Of a stretch of 52,027 bases of DNA, positions 36,900-46,181 are shown in pieces. The position numbers and the translations under genes were made by a program. The notes beneath the pieces were generated by a model. The model ran no database searches. It was not told where the DNA came from and saw only the letters and a list, made by a program, of their open reading frames with translations. How positions within the stretch are numbered: the stretch's first letter is position 1; each line of letters begins with the position of its first letter. Source of the DNA: Paenibacillus caui (lineage in GTDB: Bacteria > Bacillota > Bacilli > Paenibacillales > Paenibacillaceae); assembly GCF_019904135.1 (NCBI RefSeq), contig NZ_JAIOGQ010000032.1:1-52027 (forward strand), written 5' to 3'.

Positions 36900-37967
36900 A
36901 TGGAACCATTCTATAAGAGCAGATTGTTTCGCTATGGTTGCTGGCTGCTGCTCTCCTTAGTTATATTATATTTCGTTTGGCTGCTCAGACCGATGTTCGG
37001 TGTGGTTTACAGCTTTTTGAAGGCTGTGCTGGCTCCCTTTATCATTGCGGTAATTATCTCTTATGTGCTGAATCCCATTGTAAGCATGCTGAATGCGCGC
37101 AAAGTGCCTCGAACGATTGCGGTGCTGCTCATTTATGCCGTTTTTCTGACGAGCCTTACCGTTATTCTGATGAATATGATCCCAATGTTTATCGAGCAGC
37201 TTGGCGAACTTGGGGAGCATCTGCCCGAGCTTACGATGCATACGCAGCAGATTATGAACAAATGGGACAATTCCCTGCTTCCCCAAGGCGTAAGAATGGG
37301 AATGAACAACTGGTTCTTCCAGGTTGAACAGCGCATGGCGACAGGCATTCAGGATTTCCTGAACAATATCGGCACGACGATCGGCGTGGTGTTCAACGCA
37401 TTTATCATTCCGTTTCTCATCTTCTACATGCTGAAGGATTTTGAAGTGTTTGAACGGCTTTTGATTCGGTGCCTGCCGAAATCCCATCGCAAGTCGATCA
37501 TCGGGCTGCTCAAAGATATTGATGAGGCTCTCGGAAATTATGTGCGGGGCCAGTTGCTTGTCTGCGTCATTATCGGTGTGCTTGCCTATGCGGGATATAT
37601 GATTATCGAAATGCCGTTCGCTCTTCTTTTCGCGAGTGTTGTGGCCGTCTGCAATATCATTCCTTACCTCGGGCCTTTTCTTGGTGCGGCGCCGGCCTTG
37701 ATCATGGCGACAACGATATCCTGGCGCATGGTTCTGTTTGTCGTTATCGTAAATGCGTTGTGCCAGACGCTGGAGAGCAACGTCATTTCTCCGCAGGTCG
37801 TCGGAAGAAAGCTTCATCTGCATCCAATGCTCATCATTTTCGCGCTGCTGGTCGGCGGGGAAATCGGTGGGATTCCGGGGCTGATTTTAGCCGTTCCGCT
37901 ATTTGCTGTTTTGAAGGTCATCATACAGCATTTTTACGGATACTATATCCGCAGGAAAACGATTTAG
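36900..37967 (+). CDS. AI-2E family transporter (YrrI-like)
   Basis: The 355-residue membrane protein belongs to the AI-2E/PerM family (PF01594). It has hydrophobic segments at both ends, a long soluble amphipathic middle (GELGEHLPELTMHTQQIMNK), the FLIFYMLKD segment and the C-terminal PYLGPFLGAAPA and GGEIGGIPGLILAVP motifs. Family members have been linked to export of autoinducer-2 or Na+/H+ exchange; the role here is open. The ATG has GGAGGG 8 nt upstream. It is the gene just before the alaS T-box. Confidence 0.9.
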   Translation: MEPFYKSRLFRYGCWLLLSLVILYFVWLLRPMFGVVYSFLKAVLAPFIIAVIISYVLNPIVSMLNARKVPRTIAVLLIYAVFLTSLTVILMNMIPMFIEQLGELGEHLPELTMHTQQIMNKWDNSLLPQGVRMGMNNWFFQVEQRMATGIQDFLNNIGTTIGVVFNAFIIPFLIFYMLKDFEVFERLLIRCLPKSHRKSIIGLLKDIDEALGNYVRGQLLVCVIIGVLAYAGYMIIEMPFALLFASVVAVCNIIPYLGPFLGAAPALIMATTISWRMVLFVVIVNALCQTLESNVISPQVVGRKLHLHPMLIIFALLVGGEIGGIPGLILAVPLFAVLKVIIQHFYGYYIRRKTI

Positions 37968-37974
37968 ACAATGA

Positions 37975-38003
37975 TTGACAGGCCATAACACGGCTTATAT
38001 ACT
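37975..38003 (+). promoter_or_regulatory. Strong sigma-A promoter of the alaS T-box transcript
   Basis: A perfect TTGACA (37975-37980) and TATACT (37998-38003) are spaced 17 bp, only 8 bp after the previous stop codon. Confidence 0.8.
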
Positions 38004-38009
38004 AATATT

Positions 38010-38345
38010 GATTTATTATGCGCAGCATCTGCATGCATACGTAAAACGGTGACGAAAACAAGTACGTCCTGACAGATTCACCAGAGAGCGGTTCCTTTGC
38101 CGTCTTTCCAGCCGCGAAGCACAGCGGTTTTTGGAGATAGACAAGCGGCGTCGGGTGGAAGAACCGGAATGAATGCTCAGGGGCGGAAAGCTGCTTTCGG
38201 AGTGCGAATGAACTTCGCCGGGAGATTCCCGTTACAGAATCGTACAAAGGCGATCGAAAGTTTCCGAAGGAAGGCTGGAAGCGGACGATAACCAGGGTGG
38301 TACCGCGAGACAATCGTCCCTGAATTCCAGGGGCGTTTTTTCTAT
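38010..38345 (+). promoter_or_regulatory. T-box leader of alaS
   Basis: The leader carries stem I with CAGAGAGCGG near 38080, a specifier-like loop ATGAAT-GCT with GCT (Ala) at 38175-38177, the T-box AGGGTGGTACCGCG (38294-38307), and a terminator CGTCCCTGAATTCCAGGGGCGTTTTTT. The UGGU bulge matches the discriminator A expected for tRNA-Ala. Uncharged tRNA-Ala would promote read-through into alaS. Confidence 0.93.
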
Positions 38346-38371
38346 TTTTATATACAGGAGGACATGTTTCT

Positions 38372-40999
38372 ATGAAAGCTAGTGAAATCCGTTCCAAATG
38401 GCTGCAGTTTTTTGCATCCAAAGGACATAATATTGAACCCAGCGCATCGCTGGTCCCTCATAACGATCCTTCCCTGCTGTGGATAAATGCGGGGATGGCG
38501 CCGCTTAAAGCTTATTTCGACGGCCGTGTGAAGCCGGAAAATCCGCGGATTGCCAATTCCCAGAAATGTATCCGTACCAATGACATCGAGAATGTCGGGA
38601 AGACGCGCCGCCACCATACTTTTTTTGAAATGCTGGGCAATTTCTCGATCGGCGATTACTTCAAGGAAGAAACGGTTACCTGGGCGTGGGAGTTTCTTAC
38701 AGGCAAGGACTGGATCGGATTTGATCCGGACCGTCTGTCCGTAACGGTATATCCGGAGGATGAAGAAGCGTACAAGCTGTGGAACGAGAAAATCGGGATT
38801 CCGGCTGAGCGGATCATCAAGCTTGAAGATAACTTCTGGGATATCGGCGAGGGTCCTTGCGGACCATGTACGGAAATTTTCTATGACCGCGGCGAAGCCT
38901 ACGGCAACGACCCTTCGGATCCCGAGCTTTACCCGGGCGGAGAGAACGAGCGGTACCTGGAAGTATGGAACCTCGTATTCTCGCAGTTTAACCATAATAA
39001 AGATGGAAGCTATACGCCGCTCCCTAGCAAAAATATTGATACAGGCGCAGGCCTGGAGCGCTTTTCATCGATTTTGCAGAACGTTGATTCCAATTTCGAT
39101 ACCGATCTGTTCCAGCCGATAATTCAGGAAACCGCGAAAATTGCCGGAATCAAATATGGCGTGGATACCGAGACTGATGTTGCGTTTAAGGTTATTGCCG
39201 ACCATATCCGTACTGTATCGTTCGCCGTTGCCGACGGCGTGCTTCCTTCCAACGAGGGCCGCGGATATGTAATCCGCCGTCTGCTGCGCCGCGCGGTCCG
39301 CTACGGCAAAAAGCTGGGACTGGACCGTCCGTTTATGTATTCGCTTGTAGCCACTGTCGGGGAAGTGATGGGCGAGTATTATAACGATATCGTGACCAAA
39401 CGCGAATTTATCGAGAAGGTGATCCGCGGTGAAGAGGAACGTTTCCACGAGACGTTGACGGAGGGCCTTGCGATACTGGAGCACATTTCCAAGGAAGCCA
39501 AGGATGCCGGCCAAACGGTGATCGGCGGGGCGGATGCATTCAAATTGTACGATACGTATGGGTTCCCGTTCGATTTGACCGAGGATTATGCGCAGGAGCA
39601 TGGGCTTGCCGTTGACCGGGAAGGTTTTGATGCGGCGATGCAGAAGCAGCGCGAGATGGCGCGGGCGGCGTCGCATACCGGCGGCAGCATGAAGGTGCAG
39701 GGCGGGGTTTTGTCCGACTTCACGACTAAAACGGAGTTCATTGGTTATAATGAGCTCGAGGCGTCCTCCAATATCCTGGCGATTATTTCGAACGATGCGT
39801 TTGTCGACAGCTTGTCCGAAGGCCAGTCCGGACAAATCATTCTGGAAGCTACCCCGTTCTATGCAGAGAGCGGCGGGCAAGTGAGCGACCAGGGCTGGAT
39901 TCGCTCGGAAAGCGGAAATGCCGAAGTGACCGGCTTGTTCAAGGCTCCGAACGGACAGCATGTTCATGAGATCAAGGTGGAATCCGGCGAGCTTCGTACC
40001 GGCACCCCGGTCAAGGCTGAAGTTGACCGTACGAAACGCGCGGATATCGTGAAGAACCATACGGCGACGCACCTGCTCCATAAAGCGCTCAAGGAAGTGC
40101 TCGGCGCACACGTCAATCAGGCAGGCTCGCTCGTTGAGCCGCAGCGTCTGCGTTTCGACTTCTCCCATTTGGGCAGCATTTCGCCAGAGGAGCTGGTGGA
40201 TATCGAGCGCCGCGTCAACGAGCAGATCTGGAACAGCCTGAATGTCACCATCGAATTGAAACCGATCGATGAAGCTAAGGCGATGGGCGCGATGGCGTTG
40301 TTCGGCGAGAAGTATGGCGATATCGTACGCGTTGTTCAGGTCGGCGGATACAGCCTCGAGCTGTGCGGGGGCTGCCACGTTCGGAACACCTCTGAAATCG
40401 GCTTGTTCAAGCTGGTCAGCGAAAGCGGGATCGGATCGGGCGTCCGCCGGATTGAAGCGGTAACCGGCCGTCATGCCTACCTGTACATGGATGAACAGCT
40501 TGAGCTTCTGAAAGGGGCCGCAGCTCTGCTGAAATCGAACGTAAACGAAGTGCCGAAGCGGATTGAAGGGCTTCATCAGCAGGTGAAGGAGCTGTCCCGT
40601 GAGAATGAATCGCTGCAAGGCAAGCTCAGCGCCATTGAGGCCGGCGAGCTGACAAGCCGGGTGAAGCAGGTCGGCGAAAGCAAGCTGCTTGCGGAGCGCG
40701 TTCAGGCAGGCAGCATGGAGGCGCTGCGGACACTCGCCGACGAGCTTAAGGCAAAGGTTCCCGACGCGATTCTGGTGCTTGGCGCTGCGGTGGACGACAA
40801 AGTAAACTTTGTCGTGGCTGTTCCGCAGGCTGATGTCAAGCGCGGGCTTCACGCCGGCAAGCTGGTCAAGGAGATCGCCGTATTGTGCGGCGGAGGCGGC
40901 GGCGGCCGTCCGGATATGGCGCAGGCCGGCGGGAAGGATGCTTCCAAGCTGGATGAGGCGCTTAAACTGGCCGGCGAGCTGGTAGGCGCTCAAGCTTAA
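38372..40999 (+). CDS. alaS: Alanyl-tRNA synthetase
   Basis: AlaS has 875 residues, the standard bacterial length. It shows the class II core ([20 protein letters not shown]), the editing-domain zinc/catalytic site HTATH (H563, H567) and CGGCH (C665, H669), and a C-terminal C-Ala/oligomerisation domain with a [16 protein letters not shown] glycine-rich stretch. It charges tRNA-Ala and clears Ser-tRNA-Ala. AGGAGG precedes the ATG. It follows its T-box directly. Confidence 0.98.
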   Translation: MKASEIRSKWLQFFASKGHNIEPSASLVPHNDPSLLWINAGMAPLKAYFDGRVKPENPRIANSQKCIRTNDIENVGKTRRHHTFFEMLGNFSIGDYFKEETVTWAWEFLTGKDWIGFDPDRLSVTVYPEDEEAYKLWNEKIGIPAERIIKLEDNFWDIGEGPCGPCTEIFYDRGEAYGNDPSDPELYPGGENERYLEVWNLVFSQFNHNKDGSYTPLPSKNIDTGAGLERFSSILQNVDSNFDTDLFQPIIQETAKIAGIKYGVDTETDVAFKVIADHIRTVSFAVADGVLPSNEGRGYVIRRLLRRAVRYGKKLGLDRPFMYSLVATVGEVMGEYYNDIVTKREFIEKVIRGEEERFHETLTEGLAILEHISKEAKDAGQTVIGGADAFKLYDTYGFPFDLTEDYAQEHGLAVDREGFDAAMQKQREMARAASHTGGSMKVQGGVLSDFTTKTEFIGYNELEASSNILAIISNDAFVDSLSEGQSGQIILEATPFYAESGGQVSDQGWIRSESGNAEVTGLFKAPNGQHVHEIKVESGELRTGTPVKAEVDRTKRADIVKNHTATHLLHKALKEVLGAHVNQAGSLVEPQRLRFDFSHLGSISPEELVDIERRVNEQIWNSLNVTIELKPIDEAKAMGAMALFGEKYGDIVRVVQVGGYSLELCGGCHVRNTSEIGLFKLVSESGIGSGVRRIEAVTGRHAYLYMDEQLELLKGAAALLKSNVNEVPKRIEGLHQQVKELSRENESLQGKLSAIEAGELTSRVKQVGESKLLAERVQAGSMEALRTLADELKAKVPDAILVLGAAVDDKVNFVVAVPQADVKRGLHAGKLVKEIAVLCGGGGGGRPDMAQAGGKDASKLDEALKLAGELVGAQA

Positions 41000-41013
41000 A
41001 GAGGACGAATATA

Positions 41014-41102
41014 ACGGGGTCCTTTCGGTTCTTCTGTTTTTGGGAAATTTCAGGTTTACTATTTCCTTATGGGACCCCGTATATGTTATAGTAAGAGATA
41101 TA
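41014..41102 (+). promoter_or_regulatory. Long-range inverted repeat and extended -10 promoter upstream of ireB
   Basis: ACGGGGTCC (41014-41022) can pair with GGACCCCGT (41072-41080) across a 49-nt loop. Just after it, TGTTATAGT (41094-41102) is an extended -10 element without a clear -35. The pairing may end alaS transcription or mask the promoter; the 9-bp arms are not proof. Confidence 0.35.
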
Positions 41103-41209
41103 AGCTTTATGCCATATGAAGCTAAAAGGCTTAGTCTTTAGAGGCGTGAAGGCGTGATGCGTGATGCGAAAGGACGCAGCCTCATGTTTCAGGAATCGAG
41201 GTGGGCATG

Positions 41210-41470
41210 ATGGACTCCATGGATAAAACTGTAAAGTTCAACGTCAAAGGCGATGAGCAGGAGGCGTCGGCACAGGAGATCCTTCTAACGGTTTACGGAG
41301 CGTTGCAGGAGAAGGAATACAACCCAATCAACCAGATAGTCGGATATTTGTTGTCGGGAGATCCGGCATATATTCCGCGGCACAACAATGCCAGAAGCCT
41401 TGTGCGCAAGAAAGAAAGGGATGAATTAATCGAAGAGCTGGTCCGTTTTTACATGGAGCGCAATCGTTAA
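41210..41470 (+). CDS. ireB: IreB-family regulatory phosphoprotein (UPF0297)
   Basis: The 86-residue protein matches the UPF0297 family closely: [44 protein letters not shown]. In Enterococcus IreB is phosphorylated by the PASTA kinase IreK and influences cephalosporin resistance; in Bacillus the equivalent is YrzL. The ATG at 41210 gives the usual N-terminus (MDSMDKT), with AGGTGG upstream. It starts the conserved ireB-ruvX-yrzB set. Confidence 0.93.
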   Translation: MDSMDKTVKFNVKGDEQEASAQEILLTVYGALQEKEYNPINQIVGYLLSGDPAYIPRHNNARSLVRKKERDELIEELVRFYMERNR

Positions 41471-41511
41471 TTCAATGGCCCGGGGATTCACCTTTTGACA
41501 GGGGATAGATG

Positions 41512-41928
41512 ATGAGGATAATGGGTTTGGATTATGGCGACCGGAGAATCGGCGTTGCCGTCAGCGACGAGCTGGGATGGACGGCTCAAGGCGTGGATAC
41601 GGTGGAGAAGCGCCGGGACGAAGGAGAGCTTGTGAAGATTGCCGAGCTGGTTCAGCAGTATGAGGTAGAAGAGATCGTGGTTGGATTGCCTAAGAACATG
41701 AACGGCACGATCGGACCCCGCGGTGAAATCTGTATGGATTTCGCCGAGAAACTGCGCGGTCAATTGGAGTTGCCAGTTCACCTTTGGGATGAGCGGCTTA
41801 CAACGGTGTCAGCGCACCGTACGCTGCTTGAGGCGGATGTAAGCCGGGGTAAACGCAAACAGGTCGTAGACAGAATGGCTGCGGTGCTGATTTTGCAAAA
41901 TTATTTAGACGCTAAGACTAAAAGGTGA
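41512..41928 (+). CDS. ruvX: Pre-16S rRNA nuclease, RuvX/YqgF family
   Basis: The 138-residue RNase H-fold protein has the N-terminal MGLDYGDRRIGVAVSDELG with the first catalytic Asp, GLPKNMNGTIGPRGE, and WDERLTT with the second acidic site. It matures the 5' end of 16S rRNA. Two adjacent ATGs exist; the second (41512) gives the usual MRI start. AGGGG is upstream. It lies between ireB and the first DUF1292 gene, as in B. subtilis yrrK. Confidence 0.93.
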   Translation: MRIMGLDYGDRRIGVAVSDELGWTAQGVDTVEKRRDEGELVKIAELVQQYEVEEIVVGLPKNMNGTIGPRGEICMDFAEKLRGQLELPVHLWDERLTTVSAHRTLLEADVSRGKRKQVVDRMAAVLILQNYLDAKTKR

Positions 41929-41940
41929 GGGTGATAATGA

Positions 41941-42246
41941 ATGGCTAGCCAAATCATCGGCAATGAAGAAGAACCGGAAATTATTTATATTCCTGATGAC
42001 GAAGGAAACGAAGAAGAGTTTGAAGTCATTATGAAATTTGAAGTTGACGGCTCTGATGCGAAATACATGATGGTTGTGCCCGTGGAACCGGATGACGATG
42101 AAAGCGAAGAAGTTTATGCTTTCCGTTATGAAGAAGACGGAGACGACCTGAAGCTTTATACGATTGAAAGCGACGAAGAGTGGGAAATCGTTGAGGAAAC
42201 CTTCAATACCCTGATCGACGAATTCGGCGGTGAAGAAGACCGATGA
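41941..42246 (+). CDS. DUF1292 (YrzB-like) acidic protein
   Basis: The 101-residue protein is very acidic (about a third Asp/Glu) with the DUF1292 pattern: EEEFEVIMKFEVDGSDAKYM, VYAFRYEEDGDDLKLYTIES and a closing DEEWEIVEETFNTL. It corresponds to YrzB, which follows yrrK in B. subtilis. The function is unknown. It starts 12 bp after ruvX and overlaps the next gene by 4 bp (ATGA), so it is almost certainly in one operon. Confidence 0.88.
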   Translation: MASQIIGNEEEPEIIYIPDDEGNEEEFEVIMKFEVDGSDAKYMMVVPVEPDDDESEEVYAFRYEEDGDDLKLYTIESDEEWEIVEETFNTLIDEFGGEEDR

Positions 42247-42545
42247 ACCCGTTTACTGCTGCAAATACGGTCTGGGCCAGCCGCATTCGGGATGCCTTTG
42301 GACCGGCTCTTGAACTGCAGGATGAGAAAGGCAAGACCCTTAATTATCAGGTCGAGAATGAGTTTGATGTATCCGGCCGTTCCTATGCCGTTCTCCGGCG
42401 GGAACAGGCTCAGGGTGCCGACGAACCTGAGATTTTCAAGGTGGTAACGGCAGCAGACGGAACGCTGTCGCTTGAGACGATTGAAGATGATGATGAATGG
42501 GAAGACGTTTCCGAACTGTACGATGAGCTCACTTTTCCCGAGTAG
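42243..42545 (+). CDS. Second, divergent DUF1292-like protein
   Basis: The 100-residue product overlaps the preceding gene by ATGA. It has the same layout: a beta-rich centre (GRSYAVLRREQ), a FKVVTAADGTLSLETI strand pair, and the ending DDDEWEDVSELYDEL, parallel to DEEWEIVEETFNTL in the first protein. The N-terminus differs (NPFTAANTVWASRIRDAFG), so this looks like a diverged tandem copy. Translational coupling suggests the two act together, perhaps as a heterodimer. Confidence 0.75.
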   Translation: MNPFTAANTVWASRIRDAFGPALELQDEKGKTLNYQVENEFDVSGRSYAVLRREQAQGADEPEIFKVVTAADGTLSLETIEDDDEWEDVSELYDELTFPE

Positions 42546-42587
42546 TGGTTTACTTTTGTTTAAGTTTTATAGCAATAAAACCGAGAA

Positions 42588-42609
42588 GGGCGGAGTTTCC
42601 GCTCTTTTT
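42588..42609 (+). terminator. Short terminator before mltG
   Basis: GGGCGGA pairs with TCCGCTC around GTT and is followed by TTTTT. The stem has seven pairs, one G-U. It would separate the ireB-DUF1292 transcript from mltG, or attenuate it. Confidence 0.6.
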
Positions 42610-42630
42610 GGCTGTAAAGGAGCTGGCTTT

Positions 42631-43683
42631 GTGAAAAGGATAAGAACTCTTATTCTGGCGGTGCTTTTATTGATTCTGGCGGCAGCCGCCGGAGCAGGAG
42701 GCTATATATATTATGGCATGAAGCCTGCCGCATCTTCCGATCAGGCGGTTCGCTTTACGATTGAACCGGGTACTGGAACGGCTCAAATTGCAGACCTGCT
42801 GCAGCAGCAAGGCCTTATACGCAATTCCTTGCTGTTCAGGACCTTCCTGAAATATAAGTCCGAGGGCGGCCGTTTTCAGGCTGGAAGCTACGAGATGAAG
42901 CCGGGTGTCACGTATGATCAGATTATCGCGAAACTAAATGCGGGCGATGTTGTGGCCGAAGAAATGGTTCGTTTTACGATTCCCGAAGGCTACACCGTCA
43001 AGCAAATCGCGGACAAACTGCAGGCAGAGGGTATTGTGAATGCCGAAGCTTTTCTTAAGCTGGCTAAAGATCCTGCTGGCATTGACAGCACGCTCCTAAG
43101 CCAGATTCCTGCGGACAAACAGCTGCTGTACCGGCTGGAAGGTTATCTGTTTCCGGAAACCTATGAGCTGAAAAAAGGCAGCACGGAAGCGGACATTATA
43201 ACCCGCATGCTTGAAGAGACATCCAAAAGGCTGAAGCAGATTCCGAGCTTTGACGCCAAGCTGAAAGCAGACGGACTGACGCTGAATCAGATGATGACCA
43301 TAGCTTCGCTGGTCGAACGGGAAGTGGTGGTTGACAAGGAACGCAGCCTGGTGGCGGGCGTTATCGACAACCGGATCAAACAAAACATGAAGCTGGAGAT
43401 TGATGCAACCGTTCAATATTTGCTCGGCAAACCGAAGGAACGGCTGCTGAACTCGGATTTGCGGAAAGTGGACAGCCCTTATAATTCTTATCTTTACGCA
43501 GGACTTCCGCCAGGCCCGATCGCGGCGCCGAGTTTAAAATCGATTGAGGCGGCGCTGGAACCGGAAAGCTCGGATTATTTATTTTATGTTACGAAAAAAG
43601 ACGGCAGCCACGAGCATTTGTTTGCCGCTACGTATAAAGAGCATTTGGCAAATATCAGGAAAAGTCAGGCTTCGGCCAAATAA
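42631..43683 (+). CDS. mltG: Endolytic murein transglycosylase MltG
   Basis: MltG cuts nascent peptidoglycan glycan strands at the membrane. From the GTG at 42631 (AAAGGAG 10 nt upstream) the protein has 350 residues: an N-terminal TM (about 6-28), a LysM-like domain, and the YceG catalytic domain with E229 in SLVEREVVVDKER, LEGYLFPETYEL and YNSYLYAGLPPGPIAAPS. B. subtilis yrrL sits at the same place. An in-frame extension upstream is ignored because the TM and RBS fit the GTG. Confidence 0.93.
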   Translation: MKRIRTLILAVLLLILAAAAGAGGYIYYGMKPAASSDQAVRFTIEPGTGTAQIADLLQQQGLIRNSLLFRTFLKYKSEGGRFQAGSYEMKPGVTYDQIIAKLNAGDVVAEEMVRFTIPEGYTVKQIADKLQAEGIVNAEAFLKLAKDPAGIDSTLLSQIPADKQLLYRLEGYLFPETYELKKGSTEADIITRMLEETSKRLKQIPSFDAKLKADGLTLNQMMTIASLVEREVVVDKERSLVAGVIDNRIKQNMKLEIDATVQYLLGKPKERLLNSDLRKVDSPYNSYLYAGLPPGPIAAPSLKSIEAALEPESSDYLFYVTKKDGSHEHLFAATYKEHLANIRKSQASAK

Positions 43684-43704
43684 AGTTTTAGAGGTGTGTG
43701 AACA

Positions 43705-44640
43705 ATGGAAGGAACAAAACCGGAGCTTCTCGTACCGGCAGGGTCCGTGGAAGAAGCGGTCTCTTTTATAAGCGCTGGGGCAGACGCCGTCCTGGTCGGG
43801 GAGGACAAATACGGAATGAGACTGCCGGGAGAATGCAGCCTGGAGGATATCAGCCAAATCGTAAAATACGCTCATGACCACGAGGCGAAGGTTTACGTCA
43901 GTGTGAACACTTTGGTGAGCAATGACCTGCTTGAGGACCTCCCGGCTTACCTGGAAGGCCTGGAGAAGGCCGGAGTGGATGCGATTGAATTCGGCGATCC
44001 GGCAGTACTGCGTGCAGCGGGTTCCGCTGCGCCCGGCCTAAAGCTGCATTGGAATGCCGAGATGACCTCGACCAACTACGCCACGGCCAATTACTGGGGA
44101 ACAAAGGGAGCCTCCAGAGTGGTTGTGGCCCGCGAGCTGAATATGGATGAAATTGTCGGCATGATCCCGCATCTTGAAGTGGAAGCCGAGGTGCAGGTGC
44201 ACGGGATGACGAATATTTACCATTCCAAACGCCGTCTGGTTGCCAGCTATATGACGCATCAGGGACGGCCGGTAGAAGGAACCAACCTTGGCAAGGATCG
44301 GGGACTGTTTCTGATTGAAGCGGAGCGGCAGGATGAGAAATATCCGATCTATGAGGATATGAACGGTACGCATATTATGAGCTCGGACGATATTTGCATT
44401 TTGGAGGACCTCCACGTGCTGATGGAGGCCGGGGTTCACAGCTTCAAGATCGAATCCCTGCTGAAGCCGGCAAGCTACACGATTGAAGTAATTAAAGCCT
44501 ACCGGCAGGCGATCGAAGCTTTTGCCAAAGACCCGGAAGGATATGCATTTGAGGAGAGCTGGCTGGACGGGATCAGACATTTGCAGGACTCTGAGCGTGA
44601 GCTGTCGTTCGGATTTTTCTATAAAGAGCAGGTTTATTAA
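43705..44640 (+). CDS. trhP1: U32 family protein TrhP1-like (YrrN), tRNA U34 hydroxylation
   Basis: The 311-residue protein is the short member of the U32 pair. It has the TIM-barrel start ELLVPAGSVEEAVSFI, a SVNTLVSNDLL stretch and the IESLLKPASYTIEVI end. In the place of the Cys-containing U32 signature it has EVQVHGMTNIYHSKRRL, lacking the cysteines, as expected of TrhP1/YrrN-type proteins. In B. subtilis TrhP1 and TrhP2 hydroxylate U34 of certain tRNAs using prephenate. It is 21 bp after mltG and 32 bp before trhP2. Confidence 0.85.
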   Translation: MEGTKPELLVPAGSVEEAVSFISAGADAVLVGEDKYGMRLPGECSLEDISQIVKYAHDHEAKVYVSVNTLVSNDLLEDLPAYLEGLEKAGVDAIEFGDPAVLRAAGSAAPGLKLHWNAEMTSTNYATANYWGTKGASRVVVARELNMDEIVGMIPHLEVEAEVQVHGMTNIYHSKRRLVASYMTHQGRPVEGTNLGKDRGLFLIEAERQDEKYPIYEDMNGTHIMSSDDICILEDLHVLMEAGVHSFKIESLLKPASYTIEVIKAYRQAIEAFAKDPEGYAFEESWLDGIRHLQDSERELSFGFFYKEQVY

Positions 44641-44672
44641 TATTCAGACAACAGACAAGAGAGGTGAATGTC

Positions 44673-46007
44673 ATGGAGACCACGATGCAGCACAAACCGA
44701 AATACAAGGGCAAACGATACCGTTTGGACAAACCCGAGCTGCTTGCTCCGGCGGGCAATCTGGAGAAGCTGAAATTTGCCATTCATTATGGGGCGGATGC
44801 CGTTTATATCGGCGGCCAGAAATACGGCCTTCGTTCTAATGCGGATAACTTCAGCTTTGAGGAGATGCGGGAGGGTGTAGAGTTTGCCAAAAAATACGGC
44901 GCCAAGGTGTTTGTGGCAACCAATATTTACGCCCATAATGAAGACCTTGCGGGTATTGAAGAATACCTGCGGAATTTATATGAGGTGGGCATCTCGGCCA
45001 TCATTGTGGCGGATCCCGTCATTGTGGACACAGCCCGGCGGGTTGTGCCGAATCTTGAGGTGCATTTAAGCACCCAGCAATCGACCGTGAACTGGCAGGC
45101 CGTCAAGTATTGGAAGGAAGAAGGATTGCCGCGTGTCGTTCTCGGCCGGGAAACGAGCCTTGAAGAAATCGCGGAAATCAAAAAGCATGTGGATGTAGAG
45201 ATTGAAGCCTTTATTCATGGGGCCATGTGTTCTTCTTATTCCGGGCGGTGCGTACTTTCCAATCACTTTACCGATCGCGACTCCAACCGGGGAGGCTGCT
45301 GCCAGTCCTGCCGGTGGAAGTACGATTTGTTCGAAGATGCCAGGGAAGAGCCCGTCTGGATTTCGGAGGAAGAAGCGCGGGAAGACCGTGTACTGCAGCA
45401 GTTTAAGCTCGGCGTTACTCAGCTGCCGCAATTTGCCGCAGAAGACAATGCTTTTACGATGGGCTCCAAGGACCTGTGCATGATCTCCAATATCCCGGAT
45501 CTGATCGATGTGGGCGTGGACAGCTTCAAGATCGAAGGGCGCATGAAATCGATCCATTATGTGGCTACAGTCGTGAACGCTTACCGTCAAGCGATAGACT
45601 CCTATATGGCGGATCCTGAACATTTTACCGTCAAGCCGGAATGGATCCAGGAAATCAACAAGGCCGCGAATCGTCCGCTGAATACGGGATTCTTCTATGA
45701 TACACCGGATCATGAAGACCATATTTACGAGCCCGAGGAAAAAGCGGCTCCTTATGATTTTGCCGGCCTTGTAATGGATTATGACGCCGAAACCGGCATT
45801 GCCACGATACAACAGCGCAATCATTTCAAACCGGGTCAGGAAGTGGAGTTTTTCGGGCCAAGGGGAACCTTCTTCAAGCAAACGGTAGGCACGCTGTGGG
45901 ATGAGAACGGGAATGAAATCGATGCTGCGCGCCATCCGCTTCAGCTTGTCAAATTTAAAACGGAGCAGCCTGTGAAGTATTTTGATATGATGAGAAAGAA
46001 AAAATAG
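44673..46007 (+). CDS. trhP2: U32 family protein TrhP2-like (YrrO), tRNA U34 hydroxylation
   Basis: The 444-residue protein has the full U32 signature EAFIHGAMCSSYSGRCVLS followed by GGCCQSC, giving four or more Cys residues that probably hold an iron-sulfur cluster. It begins with ELLAPAGNLEKLKFAI and carries a C-terminal beta-barrel domain (DFAGLVMDYDAETG). It acts with TrhP1 in making 5-hydroxyuridine at position 34. The ATG at 44673 follows AGAGGTG by 7 nt. The methyltransferase TrmR, next to these genes in B. subtilis, is not between mltG and trhP1. Confidence 0.9.
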   Translation: METTMQHKPKYKGKRYRLDKPELLAPAGNLEKLKFAIHYGADAVYIGGQKYGLRSNADNFSFEEMREGVEFAKKYGAKVFVATNIYAHNEDLAGIEEYLRNLYEVGISAIIVADPVIVDTARRVVPNLEVHLSTQQSTVNWQAVKYWKEEGLPRVVLGRETSLEEIAEIKKHVDVEIEAFIHGAMCSSYSGRCVLSNHFTDRDSNRGGCCQSCRWKYDLFEDAREEPVWISEEEAREDRVLQQFKLGVTQLPQFAAEDNAFTMGSKDLCMISNIPDLIDVGVDSFKIEGRMKSIHYVATVVNAYRQAIDSYMADPEHFTVKPEWIQEINKAANRPLNTGFFYDTPDHEDHIYEPEEKAAPYDFAGLVMDYDAETGIATIQQRNHFKPGQEVEFFGPRGTFFKQTVGTLWDENGNEIDAARHPLQLVKFKTEQPVKYFDMMRKKK

Positions 46008-46032
46008 AGTTTGAGCTAACTTCAGCTTACGG

Positions 46033-46060
46033 AGCTTTCGCCTATGGCGAGGGCTTTTTT
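46033..46060 (+). terminator. Terminator after trhP2
   Basis: GCTTTCGCC pairs imperfectly with GGCGAGGGC and is followed by TTTTTT, 26 bp after the trhP2 stop. Confidence 0.65.
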
Positions 46061-46113
46061 GTTACTTTTAACAATAAATTTAGTCAAAAAGTCGGATAAG
46101 TCATCGGAGGTCT

Positions 46114-46139
46114 TAAGAAAGTAGATCTGCAACCGACAT
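46114..46139 (+). promoter_or_regulatory. Candidate sigma-D (motility) promoter of the chemoreceptor gene
   Basis: TAAG (46114-46117), 14 bp, then ACCGACAT (46132-46139) matches the sigma-D pattern TAAA-N15-GCCGATAT at 3 of 4 and 6 of 8 positions. It lies 43 bp before the start codon of a methyl-accepting chemotaxis protein, the kind of gene sigma-D drives in B. subtilis. Confidence 0.4.
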
Positions 46140-46181
46140 AGTAAATAAGGCATATATTTTTCAGAGAGACAGGTGAGGTTG

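Noticed and set aside
39065..40993. Very long antisense open frame opposite alaS
   Set aside because: alaS is certain, and the antisense frame has no family features or RBS. It is a composition effect, as are similar frames opposite relA and rarA.
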